A stretch of DNA of 64,000 nt from Pseudomonas sp. RIT623. Its GTDB lineage: Bacteria > Pseudomonadota > Gammaproteobacteria > Pseudomonadales > Pseudomonadaceae. Below the pieces are notes generated by a model. That model saw only the letters and a list, made by a program, of their open reading frames with translations. It did not search any database and was not told where the DNA came from. Of the stretch, positions 55,053 through 64,000 are shown piece after piece (the first letter of the stretch is position 1; the number at the start of each line of letters is the position of its first letter). The stretch lies in NCBI RefSeq assembly GCF_004519305.1, contig NZ_SOZA01000010.1, forward strand, positions 1 through 64,000, read 5' to 3'. The position numbers were made by a program, and so were the translations under genes.

Positions 55053-56180
55053 CTACTCTCGCCGCCCATATTCCCGGCAATCCTCCCAGCCAATCCCGCT
55101 CTGCGCCGTGTGCTGCAACAACCACTCCAGCGCCGGCTGCGCCTTGGGCTGGCTGTCGCGGAACTGGATCACCCCCTTGCGCCACAGCAACATCAAGGTC
55201 AGCACCCGCTGCGCCGACGCCTCGGCGCTCAGCGGGCCGTCGTCCTGGGCATCGATATCCCACAACGAAACCTGCAACTGCTGGCTGGCCATGAACTTCT
55301 CGCCATCGGCCCGACGCTGCCCATAAGGTGGGCGGAACAACGGCACGTACTGCTCAGGCAAATCCGCCTGCACCCGCGCCTGGCTGCGCCGCAACGAGTC
55401 CTGCCACCCCTGCCACTGGGCATGGGAGCGGTATTCCCAGCCCTGGATGCCCACGCATTGCCCGGCATACAGCGGCACCACCGGCCCCGCGTCCCGCCGC
55501 TGTTGCAGGCGGTTACCCAACACGAAGAAGATTGCGTCGAGTTTCTGCCGGCGCAGGTAATCAGCCATCTGGTCGCTGCTGCCCCCCTCGGGCCCAGGCC
55601 CGCCAACGAAGGTCAGCAGGAATATCCGGTCATTGAGTTCCTCGCCATTGCGTTCGCGCCCGGAGAGCTTTTCCACTTCGCTGGTGGTCTGCGGAAATAG
55701 CGCGGCCTTGCGTAGTTGCTCGTCCAGGTAGCGAGCATGGAACTGATGACTGGGTTCGACCCAATCGGTATAGAACGTGCCGACATCAGTGGCGAACGTG
55801 GCAGCCTGGGTACGCAAGTCGGCCATCGAAGCCACCGGGTAGCAGAACGACGCGTCCTGTTCGCAGCTGTGTTGCGCCTGCTGGTAGCTGCTCCACAAGC
55901 GTTGCCACATTCGCGCGCGCACGGCGCGAACCACCGGCAGGTTGATCTGGCGTAACCCCAGGCGCGTGGTCAGTGCCTGCTCGTCGAGCATCTCGCTTTC
56001 ATGCAGCACCCGGGCAAACGAGAGGATCTCGGCACGCGACGCCACATCGAACAGCGCCGGGCTGTCCAACTGCTCCGGCCACAGGCCGCGGTCGAAACTG
56101 ACGAAATCCGCCGGGGCGGCCTGCGCGCCCAGGCTCAACAGCCCGGCGAACAGGGCAAACGCGATACGCACGGTGGGCAT
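55053..56180 (-). CDS. NodB-fold (polysaccharide deacetylase-like) protein, degenerate site
   Basis: Exported protein of 375 residues. Signal peptide IAFALFAGLLSLGAQAAPA. The N-terminal 180 residues match nothing I recognise. From about 185 a NodB-like domain follows: motif 1 reads TFVGGP (190-195) where active enzymes have TFDDGP, motif 2 keeps H253 but not the second His of H-x3-H, motif 3 is RPPYG (283-287) and motif 4 is WDID (307-310). The metal-binding Asp is therefore missing, so it may be inactive as a deacetylase. Start: AAGGAG lies 1 base before the ATG at 56180, so a GTG at 56171 is also possible. Divergent from yaaA, near the alginate genes. Confidence 0.8.
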   Translation of the reverse strand: MPTVRIAFALFAGLLSLGAQAAPADFVSFDRGLWPEQLDSPALFDVASRAEILSFARVLHESEMLDEQALTTRLGLRQINLPVVRAVRARMWQRLWSSYQQAQHSCEQDASFCYPVASMADLRTQAATFATDVGTFYTDWVEPSHQFHARYLDEQLRKAALFPQTTSEVEKLSGRERNGEELNDRIFLLTFVGGPGPEGGSSDQMADYLRRQKLDAIFFVLGNRLQQRRDAGPVVPLYAGQCVGIQGWEYRSHAQWQGWQDSLRRSQARVQADLPEQYVPLFRPPYGQRRADGEKFMASQQLQVSLWDIDAQDDGPLSAEASAQRVLTLMLLWRKGVIQFRDSQPKAQPALEWLLQHTAQSGIGWEDCREYGRRE

Positions 56181-56306
56181 TCTCCTTGAAAGCATGGCGC
56201 GCACTATAGCGCGAGCCCAGGCGATGTTCCGTGACTATCGTCGCCATAGTTTGGACTTGCTTCGCCAGGCCCGTAGAATTGCCCGACGACTACAGGAGCC
56301 GACCCG

Positions 56307-57086
56307 ATGCTGACGGTGATTTCCCCCGCCAAGACCCTCGACTACGACACCCCGCCGGTCACCCAGCGCCACACCCTGCCGCAGTACCTGGACGACTCCC
56401 AGGAACTGATCGTGCAACTGCGTGAGCTGACCCCGGCGCAGATCGCCGAGCTGATGCACCTGTCCGACAAGCTCGCAGGGCTCAACGCCGCGCGCTTCGG
56501 CAGCTGGACCCCAGACTTCACCCCGGCCAACGCCAAACAGGCGTTGCTGGCGTTCAAGGGCGACGTGTACACCGGGCTGAACGCCGAAACCCTGGGCGAA
56601 GACGATTTCAGCTACGCCCAGGAGCACCTGCGCATGCTGTCCGGCCTGTACGGCCTGCTGCGCCCGCTGGACCTGATGCAACCCTATCGCCTGGAAATGG
56701 GCACCAAGCTGGCCAACGCCCGCGGCAAGGACCTGTATGCCTTCTGGGGCACGCGCATCAGCGAATGGCTGAACCAGGCCCTGGCCGACCAGGGTGACGA
56801 CGTGCTGCTCAACCTGGCCAGCAACGAGTACTTCAGCGCGGTGAAAAAGAGCGCGTTGCAGGCGCGAGTGATCGATGTCGACTTCAAGGACCTGAAGAAC
56901 GGCCAGTACAAGATCATCAGCTTCTACGCCAAGAAGGCCCGCGGGATGATGAGCCGCTTCGTGATCCAGGAGCGCATCAACGACCCCGAGCAGCTCAAGC
57001 GCTTCGACGTGCAGGGCTACTACTACAGCGCCGAGCAGTCCAAGCCGGACCACCTGGTGTTCCTGCGCGATCACGCCGAAGGCTGA
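56307..57086 (+). CDS. yaaA: Peroxide stress protein YaaA (UPF0246)
   Basis: 259-residue protein; E. coli YaaA lowers free intracellular iron during peroxide stress and binds [20 protein letters not shown] is the diagnostic N-terminus, with [17 protein letters not shown] and [13 protein letters not shown] further on. AGGAG precedes the ATG. Placed just before the alginate region, as in P. putida. Confidence 0.95.
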   Translation: MLTVISPAKTLDYDTPPVTQRHTLPQYLDDSQELIVQLRELTPAQIAELMHLSDKLAGLNAARFGSWTPDFTPANAKQALLAFKGDVYTGLNAETLGEDDFSYAQEHLRMLSGLYGLLRPLDLMQPYRLEMGTKLANARGKDLYAFWGTRISEWLNQALADQGDDVLLNLASNEYFSAVKKSALQARVIDVDFKDLKNGQYKIISFYAKKARGMMSRFVIQERINDPEQLKRFDVQGYYYSAEQSKPDHLVFLRDHAEG

Positions 57087-57112
57087 TGGCCCTTGGGGCC
57101 GCTTCGCAGCCC

Positions 57113-57178
57113 ATCGCGACACAAGGCCGCTCCTACAATGGACCGCAACCTCCTGTAGGAGCGGCCTTGTGTCGCGAT
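57113..57178. repeat. REP inverted pair (family B)
   Basis: Perfect 25-base arms 57113-57137 and 57154-57178 with core GTAGGAGCGGCCTTGTG and a 16-base loop; a GGGCGCAAAGCGCCC hairpin follows at about 57181-57195. Downstream of yaaA. Confidence 0.92.
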
Positions 57179-57309
57179 AGGGGCGCAAAGCGCCCCCAGC
57201 ACTTCCGACCCGCAGCCCCGCAATAGGGCACCCTCGCAACACCCCAAAAAAGCCAAATTCCCGCCGCCAAAAACCCACCACCCATACCTTTATCGCAAAA
57301 TGCCATAAG

Positions 57310-57319
57310 ACCGTTCGTA
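57310..57319 (+). promoter_or_regulatory. Probable AlgR-binding site
   Basis: ACCGTTCGTA matches the core ACCGTTCGT of AlgR sites known upstream of P. aeruginosa algD. It lies about 175 bases before the putative AlgU -35 box, a distal position like that of the P. aeruginosa far-upstream sites. Confidence 0.65.
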
Positions 57320-57485
57320 GTTTTTTGACGAATTTTGAAAAAAAATTTCCCATGCTGGCATATAACCATCCCGCCTCGTTTTCGCCCTTTATATACGGGA
57401 GTGAAACTGTGGGGTGCTATCAATATGAAAGTATTTTCCACTGAAAAAATATTTAGAAATCTTTCATCGACGCCGAACCACGCCG

Positions 57486-57513
57486 GAACTTCTACTACGG
57501 CCCATGGCTCATA
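57486..57513 (+). promoter_or_regulatory. Putative AlgU (sigma22) promoter of algD
   Basis: GAACTT (57486-57491), a 17-base spacer and TCATA (57509-57513) resemble the AlgU consensus GAACTT-N16/17-TCTGA. It predicts a leader of about 430 bases before algD, similar to the long leader in P. aeruginosa. The -35 match is exact and the -10 match partial. Confidence 0.6.
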
Positions 57514-57951
57514 GCACCCGTAACGAGTTTCAAGCGCTGGTCGTGAGAAATGACTTACAGGTGACAGCTGAAGGGTATCCACCCTTAGCCCCAATAAGTC
57601 AGGCAGCGCAACGGTGACCGCCGAAGGCCCTGCCCCGAAGGAGAGACGCGCCCCTTACGAATCGTCCTAGTGGTTGATTTCAAAAGGTTTTTCCAATTGA
57701 AAGAACAAGCACAGCAATTCACCAAGTTTGAATTGCAATAAAGACGGCTGCATTTCAGGGCACGCCTTTTTAATACTGGCCTTTGACTGCCAACTTTGAG
57801 TGCATCGGTTTATGCGCTCCGGATTTATTCATGCCTGCGTTCGGTGAAGTGTCAATTCGCCATGGATCCGTGCGCCCGAAAACTGTTGGTCAATCAACCC
57901 AGTCGGCTCTTCGCTGAAGGGCTGGCGTGATAAACACATGAGGTGAATGCG
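57514..57951 (+). promoter_or_regulatory. Long algD leader region
   Basis: About 440 bases between the putative promoter and algD, more AT-rich than the coding DNA. It contains a hairpin GCAATTC-N9-GAATTGC at 57714-57736 and a GGA-containing stretch (GAAGGAGAGA near 57639) that could bind RsmA-type regulators. No convincing ORF. Confidence 0.5.
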
Positions 57952-59268
57952 ATGCGTATCAGCATCTTTGGTTTGGGTTATGTGGGTGCAGTCTGTGCAG
58001 GTTGCCTGTCGGCACGAGGCCACGAAGTGATTGGTGTGGATGTCTCCAGCACCAAGATCGACCTGATCAACAAGGGCAAGTCGCCCATCGTCGAGCCAGG
58101 CCTGGAAGAACTGCTGCAACAGGGCATCGCCAATGGCCGTCTGCGCGGTACCACCGACTTCGCCGAAGCCATCCGCGCCAGCGACGTGTCGATGATCTGC
58201 GTGGGCACCCCAAGCAAGAAAAACGGCGACCTGGGCCTGGAGTACATCGAGTCGGTGTGCCGTGAAATCGGCTATGTGCTGCGCGACAAGGCCAGCCGCC
58301 ACACCGTCGTGGTGCGCAGCACCGTGCTGCCGGGCACCGTCAAGAACGTGGTGATCCCGATCCTCGAAGACTGCTCGGGCAAGAAGGCCGGTGTCGATTT
58401 CGGCGTGGCGGTCAACCCCGAGTTCCTGCGTGAAAGCACCGCGATCAAGGACTACGACCAGCCACCGATGACCGTCATCGGAGAACTGGACAGCGCCAGC
58501 GGCGACGTGCTGCAAGCCCTGTACGAGGAGCTCGATGCGCCAGTGATCCGCAAGCCGGTCGAAGTGGCCGAGATGATCAAGTACACCTGCAACGTCTGGC
58601 ACGCCACCAAGGTCACTTTCGCCAACGAGATCGGCAACATCGCCAAGGCGGTCGGCGTCGATGGTCGCGATGTGATGGAGGTGGTCTGCCAGGACAAGGT
58701 GCTCAACCTGTCGCAGTACTACATGCGCCCAGGCTTCGCCTTCGGCGGCTCGTGCCTGCCCAAGGACGTGCGCGCCCTCACCTACCGCGCCTCGAGCCTG
58801 GACGTGAAGGCGCCGCTGCTCGATTCGCTGATGCGCAGCAACGAATCCCAGGTGCAGAACGCCTTCGACATCATCGAGAGCCACGACAAGCGCAAGGTTG
58901 CCTTGCTGGGCCTTTCGTTCAAGGCCGGTACCGACGACCTGCGCGAGAGCCCGCTGGTGGAACTGGCCGAGCGTCTGATCGGCAAGGGCTACCAGCTGGA
59001 CATCTACGACCAGAACGTCGAGTACGCCCGGGTGCATGGCGCCAACAAGGACTACATCGAATCGAAGATTCCGCATGTGTCCTCCTTGCTCAATGCCAAC
59101 TTCGAGCAGGTGGTGAACGACGCCGACATCATCGTGCTGGGCAACCGTGACGAGAAATTCCGTGCCCTGGCCCAGCAGGCGCCGGCCGGCAAGCAAGTGA
59201 TCGACCTGGTCGGCTTCATGAGCAAGCCGACCTGCGCCACCAGCCGTACCGAAGGCATCTGCTGGTAA
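57952..59268 (+). CDS. algD: GDP-mannose 6-dehydrogenase
   Basis: Oxidises GDP-mannose to GDP-mannuronic acid with NAD+, the committed step of alginate synthesis. 438 residues from [12 protein letters not shown]; the frame opens at a GTG nine bases earlier but AGGTGA fits the ATG. NAD-binding GLGYVG at 7-12, catalytic Cys268 in GGSCLPKD, and the RESTAIKDY substrate loop. First gene of the alg operon, preceded by a long regulatory region. Confidence 0.98.
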   Translation: MRISIFGLGYVGAVCAGCLSARGHEVIGVDVSSTKIDLINKGKSPIVEPGLEELLQQGIANGRLRGTTDFAEAIRASDVSMICVGTPSKKNGDLGLEYIESVCREIGYVLRDKASRHTVVVRSTVLPGTVKNVVIPILEDCSGKKAGVDFGVAVNPEFLRESTAIKDYDQPPMTVIGELDSASGDVLQALYEELDAPVIRKPVEVAEMIKYTCNVWHATKVTFANEIGNIAKAVGVDGRDVMEVVCQDKVLNLSQYYMRPGFAFGGSCLPKDVRALTYRASSLDVKAPLLDSLMRSNESQVQNAFDIIESHDKRKVALLGLSFKAGTDDLRESPLVELAERLIGKGYQLDIYDQNVEYARVHGANKDYIESKIPHVSSLLNANFEQVVNDADIIVLGNRDEKFRALAQQAPAGKQVIDLVGFMSKPTCATSRTEGICW

Positions 59269-59330
59269 ACCCGGTCGGGCGGCGCGTCCCTCCCCAGCGC
59301 GCCGCCCTTCCCACCCCGAATTCTCGACGG

Positions 59331-60821
59331 ATGCCGAACATGCAAAGGTTCCAGACAGTGCTGTTGCAGTGCGCCGGCTGGCTGCTCTACATGAGCCTGC
59401 TCATGCTGATCGCCCTGGCCCTGCCCAGCGATATCTTCGATTCGCAGTCGAAGCACTTCATCTTCCTGGTCGGCGCTGTCGGCATCTGGCGCTACTCCAT
59501 GGGCGCCACCCATTTCATCCGCGGCATGGTCTTCCTCTACCTGGTCTACCCGTACCTGCGCCGCAAGGTGCAGAAGCTCGGCAAGGCCGCCGACCCGTCG
59601 CATGTGTACCTGATGGTCACCAGCTTTCGCATCGATGCGCTGACCACCGCCCAGGTGTATAGCTCGGTGATCCGCGAGGCGATCGACTGTGGCTTCCCCA
59701 CCACGGTGGTCTGCTCGCTGGTGGAGAAGTCCGACGAGTTGCTGGTCAAGAGCCTGTGGGCCAAGTACAACCCACCCGCGCATGTCCACCTGGACATCGT
59801 GCGCATCGCCGGCACCGGCAAGCGCGACGGCCTGGCCTATGGTTTCCGCGCCATCTCGCGAATGCTCCCGGACGAGAACGCCGTGGTCGCGGTGATCGAC
59901 GGCGACACCGTGCTGGCCGAAGGCGTGGTGCGCAAGACCGTGCCGTGGTTCAAGCTCTACCCCAACGTCGGCGGCCTGACCACCAACGAGTTCTGCGAAG
60001 TGCGCGGCGGCTACATCATGAGCGAGTGGCACAAGCTGCGCTTCGCCCAGCGCCACATCAACATGTGCTCGATGGCCCTGAGCAAGCGCGTGCTGACCAT
60101 GACCGGGCGCATGTCGATGTTCCGCGCAAGCGTGGTGACCAACCCCGAGTTCATCGCCGACGTCGAAAGCGACTCGCTGATGCACTGGCGCCTGGGCCGC
60201 TTCAAGTTCCTCACCGGCGACGACAAGTCCAGCTGGTTCAGCCTGATGCGCCTGGGCTACGACACCTTCTACGTGCCGGATGCGGCGATCAACACGGTCG
60301 AGCACCCGCCGGAGAAAAGCTTCGTCAAGGCCAGCCGCAAGCTGATGTACCGCTGGTACGGCAACAACCTGCGGCAGAACTCCCGCGCCCTGGGCCTGGG
60401 TCTCAAGCGCCTGGGGCTGTTCACCAGCATCGTGCTGCTCGACCAGCGCGTGTCGATGTGGACCAGCCTGCTGGGCCTGACCGTGGCGGTGATCGCCAGC
60501 TTCAAGTTCGGCCTGCAGTTCCTGCTGGTGTACCTGCTGTGGATCGGCATCACCCGCCTGATCCTCACCATCATGCTGCTGTGCTCGGGGCACAACGTCG
60601 GGCCGGCCTACCCGCTGATTCTCTATTACAACCAGATCGTCGGCGCAGTGATGAAGATCTACGTGTTCTTCCGCCTCGACAAGCAGTCCTGGACCCGCCA
60701 GCCCACTGCCCTCAAGCGCGACCTCGCAAGTTTTCAACAATGGTTCAACACCTGGTCCTCGCGGACCATGACCTTCTCGGCCGCGAGCATCTTCGTCGCC
60801 GTGCTGTTCATGGTCGTGTGA
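59331..60821 (+). CDS. alg8: Alginate polymerase Alg8
   Basis: Family 2 glycosyltransferase in the inner membrane that polymerises mannuronate. 496 residues with N-terminal helices (about 9-31 and 43-75), a cytoplasmic GT-A domain and C-terminal helices (about 405-460). D190-G-D192 (VIDGDTV) and G296-DD (TGDDKSSW) are the sugar-nucleotide and catalytic Asp motifs. Activity requires Alg44 bound to c-di-GMP. The start could also be the Met at codon 4. Confidence 0.97.
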   Translation: MPNMQRFQTVLLQCAGWLLYMSLLMLIALALPSDIFDSQSKHFIFLVGAVGIWRYSMGATHFIRGMVFLYLVYPYLRRKVQKLGKAADPSHVYLMVTSFRIDALTTAQVYSSVIREAIDCGFPTTVVCSLVEKSDELLVKSLWAKYNPPAHVHLDIVRIAGTGKRDGLAYGFRAISRMLPDENAVVAVIDGDTVLAEGVVRKTVPWFKLYPNVGGLTTNEFCEVRGGYIMSEWHKLRFAQRHINMCSMALSKRVLTMTGRMSMFRASVVTNPEFIADVESDSLMHWRLGRFKFLTGDDKSSWFSLMRLGYDTFYVPDAAINTVEHPPEKSFVKASRKLMYRWYGNNLRQNSRALGLGLKRLGLFTSIVLLDQRVSMWTSLLGLTVAVIASFKFGLQFLLVYLLWIGITRLILTIMLLCSGHNVGPAYPLILYYNQIVGAVMKIYVFFRLDKQSWTRQPTALKRDLASFQQWFNTWSSRTMTFSAASIFVAVLFMVV

Positions 60822-60855
60822 GCCCCCGGATCGGATAACAGGAACGAATATCGCC

Positions 60856-62022
60856 ATGAATACCGCCGTGAACGTCAACGTCGTGCATGAATCCGAAGCG
60901 CAGCGCCAGCATGCCCGGGTGCGCATTCCCGCCAAACTGCGCTACCTGGATGGCAACCGCGAGCCGCACGAGGTGAAGGTTGACGACCTGTCCGCCGGGG
61001 GCCTGTCCTTCCATGCCAAGAAGCCCCTGGCCGAAGGCGAAGTGCTGCGCGGCCGCCTGCAGTTCGTGGTCGACAACCTCGGCCTGTCGATGGACGTCGA
61101 GCTGCTGGTGCGCACCAGCGATGCCCAGAACGGGCGCATCGGCACCGAGTTCCAGAACCTCGAGCCACGCGACATCGCCACCCTGCGCCATATCATCACC
61201 AGCCACCTGTCCGGCGAGCTGATCAGCGTCGGCGACGTGCTCAGTACCCTGCAGCGAGACAACTTCACCAAGGCGCGCAAGCAGAAGGACGGTGGCTCCG
61301 GTCTGTCGGCCTTTGGCCGCCTGCGCGCGGTCACCGTCACCGCCGGGGTGTTCGCCATTGGCCTGGTAGCCTTCGGCTTCGTCGCCAAGTCGCTGTATGG
61401 CCTGTACTTCGTCAGCCATGCCGAGGCCGGCGTGGTCGCGGTGCCCACCACAAATGTCACCATGCCCCGCGACGGCAGCCTGCAGAGCCTGGTGCAAAGC
61501 GGAACCAGCGTGGCCAAGGGCGCGCCGCTGGCGACCTTCAACACCAGCATGCTCGACCTGCTCAAGGGCCACCTGGACGACTCGCAACTGGAGCCGGCCA
61601 AGGTCGAGGAGCTGTTCGGCAAGCAACTCTCCGGCACCCTCACCAGCCCCTGCGATTGCGTGGTCTCGCGCCAGCTGGTGGACGACGGCCAGTACGCCAG
61701 CAAGGGCCAGCCGGTGTTCGCGCTGATTCCGCGTACCAGCACCCCGACCATCGAGGCGCGCTTCAGCTACCGCCAGTTCGATGAAGTGAAGCCCGGCACC
61801 CGGGTCAACTTCCAGGTCGCCGGCGAAGACGACGTGCGCAGCGGCAAGATCGTCGGCAGCTCGAGCCTGGACACCGACAACCTGGCGTCCGACATCCGTG
61901 TGCAGATCCAGCCCGACGAAGGCCTGCCAGCCGAGCTCGCCGGCCGCCCGGCCGCCGTCAACAGCGACCGTGGCCCGTCGCTGAACTGGCTGATCGACAA
62001 GGCCGTGGCCCGCGGGCTGTAA
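60856..62022 (+). CDS. alg44: Alginate co-polymerase Alg44 (PilZ c-di-GMP receptor)
   Basis: 388 residues. N-terminal PilZ domain with R17 and R21 (RQHAR) and D44-x-S46-x-x-G49, the c-di-GMP ligands at the same numbers as in P. aeruginosa. One membrane helix at about 158-177 is followed by a periplasmic MFP/HlyD-like region (about 190-385). Binds c-di-GMP and switches on Alg8. Confidence 0.97.
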   Translation: MNTAVNVNVVHESEAQRQHARVRIPAKLRYLDGNREPHEVKVDDLSAGGLSFHAKKPLAEGEVLRGRLQFVVDNLGLSMDVELLVRTSDAQNGRIGTEFQNLEPRDIATLRHIITSHLSGELISVGDVLSTLQRDNFTKARKQKDGGSGLSAFGRLRAVTVTAGVFAIGLVAFGFVAKSLYGLYFVSHAEAGVVAVPTTNVTMPRDGSLQSLVQSGTSVAKGAPLATFNTSMLDLLKGHLDDSQLEPAKVEELFGKQLSGTLTSPCDCVVSRQLVDDGQYASKGQPVFALIPRTSTPTIEARFSYRQFDEVKPGTRVNFQVAGEDDVRSGKIVGSSSLDTDNLASDIRVQIQPDEGLPAELAGRPAAVNSDRGPSLNWLIDKAVARGL

Positions 62023-62034
62023 GAGGGATAACCC

Positions 62035-63567
62035 ATGACCAGCAGATACCCCGATACCTGTAGGAGCCGGCTTGCCGGCGATCGAGTGCGCAGCACTCGC
62101 CCATGGGATGCAACACCTGCGCGAACCATTCGCCGGCAAGCCGGCTGCTACAGGGACGGTTTTGGCCTTGGCCTGTGCGCGCTGGCCCTGGCCATCACCC
62201 TGGGCGGCTGCGCCGGCCTGCCCGACCAGCGCCTGGCCAACGAAGCGCTCAAGCGCGGCGACACCGCCACCGCCGAGCGCAACTACAAGGCCCTCGCCGA
62301 CCTTGGCTACAGCGACGCCCAGGTCGGCCTGGCGGACATCCAGGTCGGCACCCGCGACCCGGCCAAGCTCAAGCAAGCCGAAGCCACCTACCGCGCCGCC
62401 GCCGCCACCTCGCCCCGTGCCCAGGCGCGCCTCGGCCGCCTGCTGGTGGCCAAGCCCGACAGCACCCAGGCCGAGCGCGAAGAGGCCGAGACCCTGCTCA
62501 AGCTCGCTGCGCAACAAGGTGAGACGAATACCCTGATCCCGCTGGCGATGCTCTACCTGCAGTACCCGCAGAGCTTCCCCAAGGTCAACGCCCAGCAGCA
62601 GATCGACCAGTGGCGCGCCGCCGGCAACCCCGAAGCCGGCCTGGCCCAGGTACTGCTGTACCGCACCCAGGGTACCTACGACCAGCACCTGGGCGAGGTG
62701 GAGAAAATCTGCAAGGCCGCGCTGGCCACTACCGATATCTGCTACGTGGAACTGGCCAGCGTCTACCAGAAACGCGCCCAGCCCCAGCAGCAGGCCGCGC
62801 TGCTTGAGCAGCTCAAGGCCGCCCATGCCCGCGGCACCGTGCCGGCCACCCGGGTCGATAGCGTCGCCCGCGTGCTGGCCGACCGCAGCCTCGGCCAGAC
62901 CGACGAGAAGACCGCCAAGGACCTGCTCGAGCAGGTCGCACCGGCCAACCCGGCATCCTGGGTGAGCCTGGCGCAGCTGCTGTACGACTTCCCCGAACTG
63001 GGCGACACCGACCAGCTGATGGCCTATATCGACAAGGGCCGCGAGGCAGAACAGCCCCGCGCCGAACTGCTGCTGGGCCGGCTCTACTACGAAGGCAAGA
63101 CCGTGCCCGCCGACGCGCAGAAGGCCCAGGAGCACCTGCAGGCCGCCGCCGACGCCGGCGAAGTCAGCGCCGACTACTACCTCGGCCAACTGTACCGCCG
63201 CGGCTACCTGGGCCAGGTCGAGCCGCAAAAGGCCGTCGACCACCTGCTCGCCGCCGCCCGTGGTGGCCAGAACAGCGCCGACTACGCGCTGGCCCAGCTG
63301 TTCAGCGAAGGCCACGGCATCCGCCCGGCGCCGACCAATGCCTGGGTGTTCGCACAACTCTCCCAGGTCAACCCGACCCCACAGTCCAGCGAACTGCTGC
63401 AACAGCTCGACCAGCAGCTCACGCCCGACCAGCGCAACCAGGCCCAGCAACTGCTGGCGCAGGAAAAGCAGGCGCGCGGCAGCATGGCCCAGGGCGCCAA
63501 CAACACCCTGGCCATCGAAGCGCTGCAGGACGAGAAAGAAGAAGTAGACGCCGAGGATTCGCTATGA
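62035..63567 (+). CDS. algK: Alginate secretion lipoprotein AlgK with REP in its 5' end
   Basis: TPR/Sel1-repeat outer-membrane lipoprotein that places AlgE and protects the polymer in the periplasm. The ORF has 510 residues against about 475 in P. aeruginosa. The excess is at the N-terminus: residues 9-40 are translated from a REP pair (62057-62154), giving a 42-residue Arg-rich stretch before the hydrophobic core [17 protein letters not shown] and lipobox Cys59. The mature part ([18 protein letters not shown]) is normal. A GTG at 62086 is an alternative start inside the REP. The stop overlaps algE (ATGA). Confidence 0.88.
   Translation: MTSRYPDTCRSRLAGDRVRSTRPWDATPARTIRRQAGCYRDGFGLGLCALALAITLGGCAGLPDQRLANEALKRGDTATAERNYKALADLGYSDAQVGLADIQVGTRDPAKLKQAEATYRAAAATSPRAQARLGRLLVAKPDSTQAEREEAETLLKLAAQQGETNTLIPLAMLYLQYPQSFPKVNAQQQIDQWRAAGNPEAGLAQVLLYRTQGTYDQHLGEVEKICKAALATTDICYVELASVYQKRAQPQQQAALLEQLKAAHARGTVPATRVDSVARVLADRSLGQTDEKTAKDLLEQVAPANPASWVSLAQLLYDFPELGDTDQLMAYIDKGREAEQPRAELLLGRLYYEGKTVPADAQKAQEHLQAAADAGEVSADYYLGQLYRRGYLGQVEPQKAVDHLLAAARGGQNSADYALAQLFSEGHGIRPAPTNAWVFAQLSQVNPTPQSSELLQQLDQQLTPDQRNQAQQLLAQEKQARGSMAQGANNTLAIEALQDEKEEVDAEDSL
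62057..62154. repeat. REP inverted pair inside algK
   Basis: Arms 62057-62081 and 62130-62154 are complementary over 25 bases with one mismatch; core CCTGTAGGAGCCGGCTTGCC. The 48-base loop contains its own hairpin CGAGTGC-GCA-GCACTCG (62083-62099). It is the only full REP pair in the window located within a coding sequence. Confidence 0.92.
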
Positions 63568-64000
63568 CGCTCAACCCCTTCGTGAAAGCCGGCATCGGCC
63601 TGGGCTTCGCCCTGCTGTGGTCGATGCCGACCCTGGCGGCGCAAACCGCGCAGAAGAACTTCGGCCTCGACGTGAAGATCACCGGCCAGTCCGAGGACGA
63701 CCGCGACCTCGGCACCCGCTCCGGCGGCGACGTCAACGGCCTGGGCCTGGACCTGCGCCCCTGGGTGTACGGCGAGCGCGGCAACTGGAGCGCCTTCGCC
63801 ATGGGCCAGGCGGTGGCCGCCACCGACATCATCGAAACCGACACCCTGCGCCAGAACGACGACGGCACCACCAGCGACAACGGCGACGACAGCCGCAGGC
63901 CGGACAAGAGCTACCTGGCCATGCGCGAGTTCTGGATCGGCTACAGCGGCCTGACCCCCTACCCCGGCGAGCAGTTGCGCTTCGGCCGCCAGCGCCTGCG
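63564..64000 (+). CDS. algE: Alginate outer-membrane porin AlgE, 5' part
   Basis: The first 145 residues of the 18-strand beta-barrel that exports alginate; the gene continues beyond the right edge. Signal peptide [20 protein letters not shown] with cleavage near residue 25 (TLA-AQ). The [22 protein letters not shown] start of the mature protein and alternating strands ([28 protein letters not shown]) match AlgE. The ATG overlaps the algK stop. Confidence 0.95.
   Translation, partial: MTLNPFVKAGIGLGFALLWSMPTLAAQTAQKNFGLDVKITGQSEDDRDLGTRSGGDVNGLGLDLRPWVYGERGNWSAFAMGQAVAATDIIETDTLRQNDDGTTSDNGDDSRRPDKSYLAMREFWIGYSGLTPYPGEQLRFGRQRL

Noticed and set aside
60808..63450. Very long minus-strand open frame (about 880 codons) opposite alg44 and algK
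   Set aside because: It is a by-product of high third-position GC in the alg genes on the plus strand; it has no family motifs, its composition is Gly/Ala/His/Gln-rich, and the plus-strand genes are certain.

Overview
The window is a gene-dense, GC-rich stretch of a Pseudomonas chromosome, most likely from the P. putida group. This is inferred from proteins that match that group residue for residue (MdeA, AlgD, EstB-type esterase, FtsZ), from the gene order, and from many copies of the Pseudomonas REP hairpin. There are no rRNA or tRNA genes, insertion sequences, prophage or CRISPR arrays. Almost everything is core genome; the clearest accessory block is the methionine-degradation mde cluster.

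Layout. (1) 1-18,513: the end of a DciA-like gene (+), then the complete division and cell wall (dcw) cluster on the minus strand, reading mraZ-rsmH-ftsL-ftsI-murE-murF-mraY-murD-ftsW-murG-murC-ddlB-ftsQ-ftsA-ftsZ-lpxC. Most genes overlap by 1-11 bases. It starts from a sigma70 promoter that sits beside three 10-bp-phased MraZ boxes. (2) 18,720-23,970: RNase P RNA (rnpB) and rsmI on the minus strand, then lpoA-yraN-diaA-(BON lipoprotein)-(YgdI-like lipoprotein) on the plus strand. (3) 23,970-28,900: sspB, sspA, petABC (cytochrome bc1) and rplM-rpsI, all minus, with a 50-bp perfect palindrome between petC and sspA. (4) 29,096-35,200: an aldo/keto reductase, a GlxA-type AraC regulator, zapE, a long-form trpS, a small hydrolase and a YhcB/ZapG-type protein. 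(5) 35,221-42,745: the mde cluster (mdeR divergent from mdeA-mdeB) beside the sulfate-activation genes cysD-cysNC. (6) 42,974-49,332: a NIF3-family protein, algW, and the aapJQMP amino-acid ABC transporter. (7) 49,666-56,180: an esterase, an rhlB-type helicase, moaCDE, a PIN-PhoH ATPase, and a NodB-fold protein with a degenerate active site. (8) 56,307-64,000: yaaA, a long regulatory region, and the start of the alginate operon algD-alg8-alg44-algK-algE, cut off by the window end.

How the parts work together. The dcw genes make the UDP-MurNAc-pentapeptide and lipid-linked precursors and the divisome that uses them; LpoA upstream is a PBP activator in the same process. AlgW is the periplasmic protease that releases AlgU (sigma22) from MucA, and AlgU drives algD, so an upstream regulator of alginate and its target operon share the window. 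CysDNC activates sulfate and MdeAB breaks down methionine, giving a local sulfur-metabolism neighbourhood.

Most unusual observations: a REP inverted-repeat pair lies inside the first 120 bases of algK and is translated into the signal-peptide region; the deacetylase-like protein at 55,053 has lost the Asp-Asp and second His of the NodB metal site; and a perfect 50-bp palindrome follows petC.
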